Shown in pieces: positions 8,343 through 17,732 of a stretch of DNA of 64,000 bases (within the stretch, counting starts at the first letter, position 1; each line of letters opens with the position of its first letter). Under the pieces are notes generated by a model. That model did no database searches and was not told where the DNA came from. It saw only the letters and a program-made list of their open reading frames with translations. This DNA is from an uncultured Pelagibacteraceae bacterium (GTDB lineage: Bacteria; Pseudomonadota; Alphaproteobacteria; Pelagibacterales; Pelagibacteraceae), in contig CACJLN010000002.1 of NCBI GenBank assembly GCA_902594255.1, positions 62,001 through 126,000 of the forward strand, given 5' to 3'. The position numbers were made by a program, and so were the translations under genes.

Positions 8343-10283
8343 ATGAATAAAATACTATCACAAGCATTAAAGAAAGCTGTCTCTGAATATAGCCCTGAGA
8401 TAAAAGACACCCCTAAAGATAAAAGACCTGATCTATTTTCATTAAACAATGAAACAGAATTGTATCAGAATAATAAAGGTATAATTATCAAAATAGACCG
8501 GTCAAAAGACAAAAACCTAACAGATTTTGGTAAAGCAACTTTAAAAGATAGATATCTTGGTCACAACGAGTCTTTTCAAGATTTGTTTGCAAGAGTGGCA
8601 AGCACTTATTCTGATGATAATTTACATGCTCAGAGAATTTATAATTATATAAGTAACCTTTGGTTCATGCCTGCAACCCCTGTATTATCTAATGGTGGAA
8701 CAAAAAGAGGTTTACCAATTTCATGTTTTTTGAATGAGGCATCAGACAGTCTTGGAGGAATTTTAGATTTATGGAGTGAAAATGTTTGGCTAGCAGCTAA
8801 AGGAGGAGGTATAGGTAGCTATTGGGGAAATTTGAGATCCATTGGTGAGAAAATTGGTAAAGTAGGAAAAACCTCAGGGATTATTCCATTCATAAAAGTA
8901 ATGGACTCTTTAACAATGGCAATCAGTCAGGGTTCATTAAGAAGAGGCTCTGCAGCTTGCTACTTGCCAGTCGATCATCCTGAAATTGAAGAGTTTATGG
9001 AAATGAGAAGACCAACAGGCGGTGACCCAAATAGAAAAGCTCTTAATCTACATCACGGTGTTTTAGTTTCAGATGCGTTTATGAGAGCAGTTGAAAATGA
9101 TGATCAATGGGCACTAAAAAGTCCTGCTGACGGATCTATTCAACAAACTATATCTGCAAGAAATTTATGGATAAGACTATTAACTGCAAGAATTGAAACA
9201 GGTGAACCTTACATAATTTATATAGACACTGTTAACAGACAAATACCTCAACATCATAAGTTGGCAAATTTAACTGTAAAAACTTCTAATTTGTGTAGTG
9301 AAATAACTTTACCAACAGGAATTGACAAAGATGGCAGAGATAGAACTGCTGTTTGTTGTTTATCATCTTTAAACTTAGAAAAATATGATGAATGGAAAGA
9401 TGATCCAAAAATGATTGATGATGTCATGAGATTTTTAGATAATGTTCTGTCTGATTTCATTAATAAAGCTCCTGATCAATTTAAAGATGCAAAATATTCC
9501 GCTGAAAGAGAAAGAAGTGTTGGTTTGGGAGTAATGGGCTTCCATTCATTTTTACAAAAAAACAGAATCCCTCTAGAGTCGGTGATGGCGAAAGCTTGGA
9601 ATAAAAAAATATTTAAAAATATCCACGAAAAAGTTAATCAAGCATCAAAAGATCTAGCTGAAGAAAGAGGTGCATGTCCTGATGCAGCCGAGTATGGATA
9701 TAAAGAAAGATTTTCAAATAAAACAGCTATAGCTCCAACCGCTTCTATCTCAATTATTTGTGGAGGTGCTTCACCAGGAGTTGAGCCAGTTGCAGCTAAT
9801 AGTTATACTCACAAAACTTTGTCTGGATCTTTTAATGTTAGAAATAGATATTTAGAAGAAATCTTAGAAAGTCATAATAAAAATGATGATGAGACTTGGT
9901 CTACAATCACAACTAATCAGGGTTCGGTTTCACACTTAGATTTTTTATCAGACCTAGAGAAGGATGTATTCAAGACTGCTTTTGAATTAAACCAAAAATG
10001 GATAATTGAATTAAGTGGAGATAGAACGCCCTTTATTTCACAAGCACAATCAGTTAATTTGTTTTTACCAGCAGACGTTCACAAAAAAGAATTACATAGG
10101 ATTCATTTTGATGCATGGAAAAAAGGTCTAAAAAGTCTTTATTATTGTAGATCAAAATCAATTCAAAGAGCTGAAAATGTCAATAACGCTCAATCGACTG
10201 ACATAACAGCTAATGTATATAAATCAAAAAATCAACAAACCAAAGAACAACCAGAATATGAGGAGTGTCTATCATGTCAGTAG
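8343..10283 (+). CDS. nrdA: Ribonucleoside-diphosphate reductase alpha subunit
   Basis: NLCSEI, CCLSSLNL, GLGVMGFHSFLQ motifs; C-terminal CLSC. Confidence 0.95.
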   Translation: MNKILSQALKKAVSEYSPEIKDTPKDKRPDLFSLNNETELYQNNKGIIIKIDRSKDKNLTDFGKATLKDRYLGHNESFQDLFARVASTYSDDNLHAQRIYNYISNLWFMPATPVLSNGGTKRGLPISCFLNEASDSLGGILDLWSENVWLAAKGGGIGSYWGNLRSIGEKIGKVGKTSGIIPFIKVMDSLTMAISQGSLRRGSAACYLPVDHPEIEEFMEMRRPTGGDPNRKALNLHHGVLVSDAFMRAVENDDQWALKSPADGSIQQTISARNLWIRLLTARIETGEPYIIYIDTVNRQIPQHHKLANLTVKTSNLCSEITLPTGIDKDGRDRTAVCCLSSLNLEKYDEWKDDPKMIDDVMRFLDNVLSDFINKAPDQFKDAKYSAERERSVGLGVMGFHSFLQKNRIPLESVMAKAWNKKIFKNIHEKVNQASKDLAEERGACPDAAEYGYKERFSNKTAIAPTASISIICGGASPGVEPVAANSYTHKTLSGSFNVRNRYLEEILESHNKNDDETWSTITTNQGSVSHLDFLSDLEKDVFKTAFELNQKWIIELSGDRTPFISQAQSVNLFLPADVHKKELHRIHFDAWKKGLKSLYYCRSKSIQRAENVNNAQSTDITANVYKSKNQQTKEQPEYEECLSCQ

Positions 10284-11290
10284 TAGAAAAAATAGGAGAT
10301 AAAAAGAAAGAGATAATTCAACCAAAGAAAATGGGATTACTAGTTGAGAATCCAGTGTACAAACCATTTAGATATCCATGGTGTTATGATGCCTGGTTAA
10401 CTCAACAAAGAATTCATTGGTTACCAGAGGAAGTACCTCTTGGTGATGACGTAAGAGACTGGCAAAAAAATTTATCACAACCAGAAAAAAATCTATTAAC
10501 TCAAATTTTCAGATTTTTTACTCAAGCTGATGTAGAAGTTAATAATTGCTATCTAAGACATTACACAACTGTATTTAAACCTACAGAAGTTCTCATGATG
10601 ATGACAGCTTTTGCTGCGATGGAAACAGTTCATGTGGCTGCTTACTCTCATCTGTTAGATACAATCGGTATGCCCGAGTCAGAGTATTCAGCTTTTATGA
10701 AATATAAAGAAATGAAAGATAAATACGACTATATGCAGGGCTTTAATGTAAACTCTAAGGAAGATATTGCAAAAACAGTTGCAGTGTTTAGTGCATTTAC
10801 TGAGGGCTTGCAATTATTTGCGAGTTTTGCAATTCTTTTAAATTTCCCAAGACACAATAAGATGAAAGGCATGGGTCAGATAGTTACTTGGTCTGTGAGA
10901 GATGAAACTCTTCACTGTAACTCAATGATAAGAATTTTTAAAGAATTTATAAAAGAAAATCCAGAGATTTGGACTCCTAAATTAAAAAAAGAACTTTATG
11001 AAGCTTGCAGAACCATCATTGAACATGAAGATGCTTTTATAGATTTAGCTTTTGAAATGGGTCCTATGGAAGGTCTAACGGCGCAAGAAGTTAAAGATTA
11101 TATAAGATTTATTGGCAACAGAAGATTGGTCCAATTAGGTTTAGAACCAATTTATGACGTACAGAAAAATCCTCTTGGATGGCTTGATACTATGTTAAAT
11201 GCAGTTGAGCACATGAATTTCTTTGAAGGTCGTGCAACTGAGTATTCTAAAGCTTCGACCCAAGGAACATGGGTAGAGGCATTTAGTTAA
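10274..11290 (+). CDS. nrdB: Ribonucleoside-diphosphate reductase beta subunit (start 10274 preferred over 10265)
   Basis: Iron-ligand motifs FAAMETVHVAAYSHLLD and RDETLHCNSM; GAGG Shine-Dalgarno before 10274. Confidence 0.95.
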   Translation: MSVVEKIGDKKKEIIQPKKMGLLVENPVYKPFRYPWCYDAWLTQQRIHWLPEEVPLGDDVRDWQKNLSQPEKNLLTQIFRFFTQADVEVNNCYLRHYTTVFKPTEVLMMMTAFAAMETVHVAAYSHLLDTIGMPESEYSAFMKYKEMKDKYDYMQGFNVNSKEDIAKTVAVFSAFTEGLQLFASFAILLNFPRHNKMKGMGQIVTWSVRDETLHCNSMIRIFKEFIKENPEIWTPKLKKELYEACRTIIEHEDAFIDLAFEMGPMEGLTAQEVKDYIRFIGNRRLVQLGLEPIYDVQKNPLGWLDTMLNAVEHMNFFEGRATEYSKASTQGTWVEAFS

Positions 11291-11320
11291 TTTACTTAAT
11301 AAAAAAACTTAAAAAATAAA

Positions 11321-11364
11321 TTTTAAAAAGGGCCCCGTAAAAAGGGCCTTAAAACATTTTTTTT
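11321..11364. terminator. Terminator between convergent nrdB and aceA
   Basis: TTTTAA..AGG(G)CCC / GGGCCTTAAAA bulged stem, followed by T8. Confidence 0.6.
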
Positions 11365-11380
11365 GACGAATAAGATTGTT

Positions 11381-12655
11381 TTAAAATTGTTCAGACTCAG
11401 TTGAACCGGTCATTGCAGTAGTCGAACTCTTTCCACTGGTAATCGTATTAGAAACAGCATCAAAATAAGAAGTACCAACTTCTCTTTGATGTTTGACACT
11501 TGTGTAACCATCTTTTTCACGAGCAAATTCTTGTTCTTGAATTTTTGAATAAGCAGACATACCTTCTTTTTTATATTTTTCTGCAAGCTCAAAAATTGCA
11601 ATATTTTGAGTGTGAAATCCAGCGAGAGTAATAAATTGAAATTTATAACCCATAGCACTAATTTCTTTTTGAAAAGAAGCAATTTCTGAATCTGACAAGT
11701 GCTTTTTCCAATTGAATGACGGTGAACAATTATATGCTAAAAGTTTACCAGGAAACTTTTCATGTATGGCATCCGCAAATTTCTTTGCTTCTTGTAAATT
11801 TGGGGTAGCAGTTTCACACCAGATTAAATCTGAATAGGGCGCATAAGCTAATCCACGAGAGATTGCCTGTTCAATTCCGGCTTTAACATAATAAAATCCC
11901 TCTGGCGATCTTTCACCTGTCATAAAAGGTTTATCATTATCATCATGGTCATTAGTAATAAGTTTTGCTGCATTAGCATCTGTTCTTGCTAATATAATAA
12001 GTGGAACATCTGCAATATCTGCAGCTAATCTAGCAGCTTTTAAATTTTTAATCATAGTGCTTGTTGGCACAAGTACTTTTCCACCCATATGACCACATTT
12101 TTTTTCACTTGCTAATTGATCTTCAAAGTGAACACCTGCAGCTCCAGCTTTAATAAATTTTTTTGCTAATTCAAATACATTTAAAGGTCCTCCAAAACCT
12201 GCTTCACCATCAGCTATAATTGGAAGCATGTAATCTATTCTTTTTTCTTTTTTCATGTCTCCATCTAAAAGTTCCATATGTTGAATTTGATCAGCTCGAA
12301 TTAATGCATTATTCATTGACTCTACTAATTTAGGAGCACTATCATAAGGATATAATGATTGATCTGGGTACATTTCTCCAGCACTGTTTGCATCAGCAGC
12401 AACTTGCCATCCACTTAAGTAGATTGCCTTTAAACCTGCTTTAGCATGTTGAACAGCATGGTTTCCTGATAAAGATCCTAAAGTGTTAACATAATTTTCT
12501 GTATTAAGTAGTTTCCATAATTTTTTTGATTGTTGTTTACACAATGAATATTCAATTTTAATTGACCCTCTTAATCTCTCTACTTCTTCTGGGGTGTAAT
12601 CTCTTTTTATTCCAGCAAATCTTTTTAAATCATAAGATATATTTTCTGCACTCAT
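11381..12655 (-). CDS. aceA: Isocitrate lyase
   Basis: [21 protein letters not shown] catalytic motif. Confidence 0.96.
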   Translation of the reverse strand: MSAENISYDLKRFAGIKRDYTPEEVERLRGSIKIEYSLCKQQSKKLWKLLNTENYVNTLGSLSGNHAVQHAKAGLKAIYLSGWQVAADANSAGEMYPDQSLYPYDSAPKLVESMNNALIRADQIQHMELLDGDMKKEKRIDYMLPIIADGEAGFGGPLNVFELAKKFIKAGAAGVHFEDQLASEKKCGHMGGKVLVPTSTMIKNLKAARLAADIADVPLIILARTDANAAKLITNDHDDNDKPFMTGERSPEGFYYVKAGIEQAISRGLAYAPYSDLIWCETATPNLQEAKKFADAIHEKFPGKLLAYNCSPSFNWKKHLSDSEIASFQKEISAMGYKFQFITLAGFHTQNIAIFELAEKYKKEGMSAYSKIQEQEFAREKDGYTSVKHQREVGTSYFDAVSNTITSGKSSTTAMTGSTESEQF

Positions 12656-12718
12656 TAAATAATCCTGTGTTAGTCTAAAGTGTTAATAGTTGAAATGAAC
12701 TTTAGTTGAAAATTAAGT

Positions 12719-12880
12719 TTAGTTTGAGTCGTTAAGGGTCTCAACTAGATCTTGCATTCCACTTGAACCCCAATCACAATGATCATCTCTCATGTAAATT
12801 CCCCTGCTATTATGTCTAGCAAGGTCTTCATGTCTTATGATTTGAGCCTCATTATCACTATTTTTTAATTTATCAGTCAT
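12719..12880 (-). CDS. 53-aa hypothetical protein between regulator region and aceA
   Basis: MTDKLKNSDNEAQIIRHEDLARHNSRGIYMRDDHCDWGSSGMQDLVETLNDSN*, translated by eye; not in the supplied track (<60 aa). Confidence 0.6.
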   Translation of the reverse strand: MTDKLKNSDNEAQIIRHEDLARHNSRGIYMRDDHCDWGSSGMQDLVETLNDSN

Positions 12881-12991
12881 GTAAATCTTATAATTTACAA
12901 GATTTACAAAATCTATAAAAAAGTAAAAAAAGCTTGTAAATAATGGAAAAATATTGTAAATTTAAATTTACAAAATTTACAAATGGTAAAT
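12881..12991. promoter_or_regulatory. Operator array of TTTACAA/TTGTAAA repeats between aceA side and the XRE regulator
   Basis: GTAAAT..ATTTAC (12881-12898), GATTTACAAA, TTGTAAAT, perfect 20-bp palindrome TTGTAAATTTAAATTTACAA (12954-12973), ATTTAC..GTAAAT (12975-12991). Confidence 0.75.
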
Positions 12992-14425
12992 ATGAGTCAA
13001 ATTAATTTAAAAATTGGCCCGAAAATCAAGGCTTTTAGAAGACAGCTTGGTCTTCAAGCTAATAAATTAGCTGATGAGTTAAATATATCGCCAAGCTATT
13101 TGAATTTAATTGAGGGAGGAAAAAGAAAAATAGATGGCGACCTTCTGTTAAAAATTTGTGAAAAATTAAATATTGAGCTTTCGCAACTAACATCAAAAAC
13201 TGATTTAAACTTGGAAAATACCTTATCTGAAATTTTAGATGATGAATTATTTGAAGATTTGGACATTCTTGGACCAGAGGTAAAAGATTTAGTAGGGACA
13301 AACCCCAAAATTGGCAAGGCAATAGTAAGATTAGGCGATATTTTAAAAAAGAAGGATCATGAGCTTGTTAATAAAATTGAAAAAATGTCTGGTAAAATTG
13401 TTGATAATAGAAAAAACTCCTTTCCAGGCGAGGTAATCTCAGATTTTTTACAAGAAAACAAAAATTATTTTCCAAAACTCGAAGAATTTGCTAACAAAGT
13501 CTTTGAAAAAGTTCAAAAAAATAATCGAACTAGATATATAGCACTCTGCGAATATTTAAACTCAGAGTATAATATTAATGTTAAGGATGTTATTCCAGAT
13601 CAAGATAAGTTGTTTTCCAAAATATTTAACAAAAACAAAAGAGAACTTTTACTTAGTGATTACAGCTCATTAGAGACAAAGAAACTTCATGCTGCGGCCC
13701 AAATAGCTCAGGAAGGTGCAAATGATGACATAGAACACTACCTGTCTAAATTTACCTTTCCATCTGAAGAGTCGAAAAAATTAAGTAAAGTTGCTTTACT
13801 TAATTACTGTGGAGCTGCAATACTTATGCCTTACAAGCCTTTTCACTCAGAATGTAAAAAACTTAAATATGATCTAGAGCTATTACAAAATACTTTTGCA
13901 ACTTCCTTTGAGCAAGTGGCTCACAGGGTAACGTGTTTACAGGATCCAAAATTACCAGGTATTCCATTTCACTTTTTAAGAGTAGACATGGCAGGAAATA
14001 TTTCAAAAAGATTTTCATTATCAGGTATAGAAATCCCGAGATATGGAGGAGCGTGTCCAAGATGGAATGTTTATTCAGCATTTACAAGACCTGGAGTTAT
14101 TCAGGCTGCAGTTAGTAAAATGACAAACGGTGAAAAATATGTTTGTATTGCGAGAACAGTTGAAAAAGGCATTGGCAGATTTGGACAATCAAAAAGCATT
14201 TTGTCTATTGGTCTTGGATGTGAAGCAAAGTATGCTAAAGATTTTGTTTATACAGAAAATGTGAATATTAACGATAAATCAAGTGAAATACCAATTGGAG
14301 TATCGTGCAGAACATGCGATAGATTAGACTGTTCCCAAAGAGCCTTTCCTCCTTTACATAAAAAATTTGATGTTGATATTAATTCAAGGGGTGTCTCTGT
14401 CTATGTTGGAGATAAAAGTAAATAA
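12992..14425 (+). CDS. XRE-family regulator of ScfR/RamB type (HTH + DUF2083-like C-terminus); alternative start 12983
   Basis: N-terminal HTH (ANKLADELNISPSYLNLIEGGKRKIDGDLL); C-terminal SCRTCDRLDCSQRAFPP; divergent from aceA. Confidence 0.85.
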   Translation: MSQINLKIGPKIKAFRRQLGLQANKLADELNISPSYLNLIEGGKRKIDGDLLLKICEKLNIELSQLTSKTDLNLENTLSEILDDELFEDLDILGPEVKDLVGTNPKIGKAIVRLGDILKKKDHELVNKIEKMSGKIVDNRKNSFPGEVISDFLQENKNYFPKLEEFANKVFEKVQKNNRTRYIALCEYLNSEYNINVKDVIPDQDKLFSKIFNKNKRELLLSDYSSLETKKLHAAAQIAQEGANDDIEHYLSKFTFPSEESKKLSKVALLNYCGAAILMPYKPFHSECKKLKYDLELLQNTFATSFEQVAHRVTCLQDPKLPGIPFHFLRVDMAGNISKRFSLSGIEIPRYGGACPRWNVYSAFTRPGVIQAAVSKMTNGEKYVCIARTVEKGIGRFGQSKSILSIGLGCEAKYAKDFVYTENVNINDKSSEIPIGVSCRTCDRLDCSQRAFPPLHKKFDVDINSRGVSVYVGDKSK

Positions 14426-14427
14426 CA

Positions 14428-14592
14428 ATGGTTAAGTTTATTGTTCCAGCAGTAGTTATTTTCCTTGTTGTTTTATTTTGGGAAAAAATAAACGAAACAA
14501 TTTATAAAAAATTTAATATAAAAATCAATTATATAATTTTAATATTATCAATATTAATTTTAGGAGTCATTTTTGCATTATTATATTTTTAA
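14428..14592 (+). CDS. 54-aa hypothetical two-segment membrane protein
   Basis: MVKFIVPAVVIFLVVLFWEKINETIYKKFNIKINYIILILSILILGVIFALLYF*, 2 nt after regulator stop. Confidence 0.5.
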   Translation: MVKFIVPAVVIFLVVLFWEKINETIYKKFNIKINYIILILSILILGVIFALLYF

Positions 14593-14626
14593 TTTACTAT
14601 GTTTATAAATTTAATTAGAAAAAATT

Positions 14627-15739
14627 ATGCTTAGTTATATCTTACCTTTTTTATTTTTAATTTTAGTTGTTGTTTTTATTCATGAATACGGACATTATTA
14701 TTTTGCAAAAAAATATGGAGTAGGGGTAACAGATTTTTCAATTGGCTTTGGAAAAGAAATATTCGGCTGGAAAGATAAATCTGGCACAAGATGGAAGGTT
14801 TGTTGGATACCTCTAGGCGGTTATGTAAAATTTTTTGGAGATAGAAATGTTTTTTCTCAAGCTGATCAGGAAAAAATTCTTGAAAAATATAATGAAAATG
14901 ACCGCCAAAAGTTATTTGTTCTAAAACCATTGTATCAAAGAGCATTAATTGTTTTCGGCGGACCATTAGCTAATTTTTTACTAGCTTTAGTTATTTTTTT
15001 TTCAATTTACACTTTTGTAGGAAAAGATTTTACTCCGGCGGTAATCAACGAAGTTCAAAAAGATAGTCCAGCAATGGTAGGTGGATTAAAGCAAAGTGAT
15101 ATCATTTTAGAGATAGATGGTAATAAAGTTGAAAGCATTATGGATGTTTCTAAATTTATTACAATGTCCACTGCAGATGTCATAGATTTTAAGGTAAAGC
15201 GATCTTATGACGAATTATTGCTTAAAATTAAACCAAAAGTGATTTTAAGTGAGGATAATCTTGGAAATAAAATCAATAAACGGATAGTTGGAATAAAGCT
15301 TGGTGCTTATAATAATGAAATAAATCACGTAAAGTTAGGCCCAGCCCAGGCTGTATATCACGCTGTAAATGAAGTGTATTACGTAAGCATTTCATCTTTA
15401 AAATATGTTGCTGGAATGATTATGGGTAAAGCTGATACTTCGCAACTAGGTGGACCAATTAGAATAGCTAAAATTTCTGGTCAGGTTGCTGAATTCGGAA
15501 TCTTGGCATTTATAAGTATGATGGCATATATTTCCATAAGTCTTGGCTTGGTAAATTTATTTCCAATACCAATGCTGGATGGTGGTCATTTGATGTTATA
15601 CGCTTTTGAAAAGATTTTAGGCCGCCCTTTATCACAAAAAACTCAGGAGGGTTTTTTTCGAATCGGTCTGTTTTTATTGCTATCATTAATGTTTTTTACA
15701 ACATTTAATGACCTAAAAGACATAGGTTTGTTGAGATAA
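14627..15739 (+). CDS. rseP: RIP metalloprotease RseP
   Basis: HEYGHYYFAKKYGV, PDZ domain, FPIPMLDGGH. Confidence 0.95.
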   Translation: MLSYILPFLFLILVVVFIHEYGHYYFAKKYGVGVTDFSIGFGKEIFGWKDKSGTRWKVCWIPLGGYVKFFGDRNVFSQADQEKILEKYNENDRQKLFVLKPLYQRALIVFGGPLANFLLALVIFFSIYTFVGKDFTPAVINEVQKDSPAMVGGLKQSDIILEIDGNKVESIMDVSKFITMSTADVIDFKVKRSYDELLLKIKPKVILSEDNLGNKINKRIVGIKLGAYNNEINHVKLGPAQAVYHAVNEVYYVSISSLKYVAGMIMGKADTSQLGGPIRIAKISGQVAEFGILAFISMMAYISISLGLVNLFPIPMLDGGHLMLYAFEKILGRPLSQKTQEGFFRIGLFLLLSLMFFTTFNDLKDIGLLR

Positions 15740-15844
15740 ATTATTTTCATTGATTGATAAAAAACTCAATAAAATCAACATTTTTTAAGTATTTTACTAT
15801 ATATTGTGTATAATTTTAAAAATAACACTAAAAAAAAGCTTGAT

Positions 15845-15863
15845 TTATCAACACTTTTGATAA
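15845..15863 (+). other. 5' UTR hairpin upstream of HU gene
   Basis: TTATCAA CACTT TTGATAA, 7-bp stem. Confidence 0.45.
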
Positions 15864-15893
15864 GAATAGAAATAACCATTAACCGGAGCTAAA

Positions 15894-16169
15894 ATGAATA
15901 AAAAACAACTAATAGTCAAGCTTTCAGGAGCATTAAATTTAAGTAAAGCTGATGCTGAAAGAACTTTTGACACAATTACCAACACTATTTTAGATGCTTT
16001 AAAAGGTGATGATCCTGTAAAAATTGCTGGATTTGGTACTTATAAAGTAGCTAAAAGAAAAGCAAGAGTAGGTAGAAACCCTAGAACAGGTGAGCAAATA
16101 CAAATCGCGGCATCTCAAAAGGTAAAATTCTTGCCTGCAAAAGCCCTAAAAGAGGTGTTTAATAAATAA
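15894..16169 (+). CDS. hup: DNA-binding protein HU
   Basis: GFGTYKVAKRKARVGRNPRTGEQIQIAASQKVKFLPAKALK. Confidence 0.95.
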   Translation: MNKKQLIVKLSGALNLSKADAERTFDTITNTILDALKGDDPVKIAGFGTYKVAKRKARVGRNPRTGEQIQIAASQKVKFLPAKALKEVFNK

Positions 16170-16178
16170 TTATATCTA

Positions 16179-16214
16179 ACAGCCTCAACAATTTTTCTCG
16201 TTGGGGCTGTTTCT
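16179..16214 (+). terminator. Terminator after HU gene
   Basis: AACAGCCTCAAC / GTTGGGGCTGTT stem (one G-U) then TTTCT. Confidence 0.75.
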
Positions 16215-16233
16215 ATATGCAGAATCTGCATAT
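16215..16233. promoter_or_regulatory. Dyad upstream of amt
   Basis: ATATGCAG AAT CTGCATAT perfect inverted repeat, 72 nt before the amt start. Confidence 0.45.
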
Positions 16234-16305
16234 CCAATTTTCCTAATCAGCGTTAGTTTTAAGTAACTATTAAAATATAAACCATTTTTTAACAGGGAGG
16301 TCTTA

Positions 16306-17604
16306 ATGACTAAATTTTTAAATAAAATAAGTGTGCCACTTATTAGTTTAATTTTTTTATTAAACATGAGTAGTGCAGGATATGCAGATACAACTGTTTC
16401 TGCAGAAGTAGGGTTTATTTTTAATACTCTACTATTTTTAATGTGTGGATTCCTGGTCTTTTTTATGGCTTGTGGATTTGCAATGTTAGAGTCAGGTATG
16501 GTTACATCGAAAAGTGTATCTGTAATCTGCGCAAAAAATATAGGTTTAGTATCCATTGGAGCAATAATGTTCTGGTTAGTTGGATACAACCTAGCATATG
16601 GTATCCCAGAAGGAGGATACATTGGAAAATTTATCCCATGGAGCGACGGTAGTAAGATCGATACTGGTTATGCAGATGGATCAGATTGGTATTTCCAAAT
16701 GGTATTTTGTGTAACAACAGTATCAATTGTTTCTGGAACAATGGCTGAAAGAATTAAATTATGGCCATTCTTTTTATTTGCAGCAATTTTAGCTGGTGTT
16801 ATTTATCCGATTGTAATGGGTTGGCAATGGGGAGGCGGCTGGTTAGCTAAGGCTGGTTTTTCTGATTTTGCTGGTTCAACATTAGTTCACTCAACCGGTG
16901 GAGCAGCTGCTTTAGCTGGTGCAATAATTATAGGGCCTAGATTAGGTAGATTTACTAAATCTGGAGCTCCGGCACCACTTAAACCTTTTGCAGCATCGTC
17001 AATTCCATTAGTTACACTAGGTGTATTCATCCTATGGTTAGGTTGGTTTGGATTTAATGGTGGTTCACAATTAGCAATGGGAACTGCAAATGATGCAATA
17101 GCTGTATCAAAAATATTTATAAACACATTATTAGCTGGTGCAGGTGGTGTAATGGCCGCTGCAACTGTAACGAGGTTATCTGGTAAAACAGATGTAGTGC
17201 AGATGCTTAATGGATGTATTGGTGGCTTAGTTGCTATTACTGCAGAACCATTAATGCCTTCACCTTTTGCTTCAATTTTAATTGGTGCAGTAGGTGGTAT
17301 AATAGTTGTTTATGGTACTAAGATGTTGTTTGCTATGAAAATCGACGACGTAGTTGGAGCAATTCCTGCACACATGTTTGCAGGTATTTGGGGAACTTTA
17401 ATAGTTCCTGCTACAAACTCGGGTGCAAATTTTGGCACTCAGTTACTAGGTGTAATTTCAATAAATGCATTTGTATTTGTTGTCGCGTTTATAGTCTGGT
17501 CGATAATGAAAGCTACAATGGGTATCAGATTGAGTAAAGAAGCTGAACTGAAAGGAACTGATGTATCAGAGACTGGAGTTATAGCTTACTCAATTCGTGA
17601 CTAA
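16306..17604 (+). CDS. amt: Ammonium transporter
   Basis: AMLESGMVTSKSV, GTMAERIKLWPF, STGGAAALAGAIIIGPRLG motifs. Confidence 0.96.
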   Translation: MTKFLNKISVPLISLIFLLNMSSAGYADTTVSAEVGFIFNTLLFLMCGFLVFFMACGFAMLESGMVTSKSVSVICAKNIGLVSIGAIMFWLVGYNLAYGIPEGGYIGKFIPWSDGSKIDTGYADGSDWYFQMVFCVTTVSIVSGTMAERIKLWPFFLFAAILAGVIYPIVMGWQWGGGWLAKAGFSDFAGSTLVHSTGGAAALAGAIIIGPRLGRFTKSGAPAPLKPFAASSIPLVTLGVFILWLGWFGFNGGSQLAMGTANDAIAVSKIFINTLLAGAGGVMAAATVTRLSGKTDVVQMLNGCIGGLVAITAEPLMPSPFASILIGAVGGIIVVYGTKMLFAMKIDDVVGAIPAHMFAGIWGTLIVPATNSGANFGTQLLGVISINAFVFVVAFIVWSIMKATMGIRLSKEAELKGTDVSETGVIAYSIRD

Positions 17605-17620
17605 TTGTTAACAATAACAA

Positions 17621-17676
17621 TTACGGGGTTCTTCGCTCTCTGTATCTCCGCGATAACTCATCGGAGAACCCCTTAA
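17621..17676 (+). ncRNA. Candidate structured RNA element in amt 3' UTR
   Basis: GGGGTTCT (17625-17632)/AGAACCCC (17665-17672) enclosing TCGC/GCGA hairpin; not followed by a T run. Confidence 0.45.
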
Positions 17677-17700
17677 ATCTCTCTCTAGTTAGTTAGTTAA

Positions 17701-17732
17701 AAAAAGCCCCCTCCCCTAAGGGGGCTTTTTAT
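17701..17732. terminator. Bidirectional terminator between amt and convergent glycosyltransferase gene
   Basis: AAAAA GCCCCCT CCCCTA AGGGGGC TTTTT. Confidence 0.9.

Noticed and set aside
11410-11682. Minus-strand 90-aa ORF inside aceA
   Set aside because: Alternate frame of aceA with Leu/Lys-rich, non-protein-like composition
13059-13322. Minus-strand ORFs (87 and 73 aa) opposite the XRE regulator
   Set aside because: Antisense shadows; coding frame of the regulator clearly explains the region
16185-16622. 145-aa minus-strand ORF over the HU-amt junction
   Set aside because: Mostly antisense to amt, covers a terminator and leader; no recognisable domain
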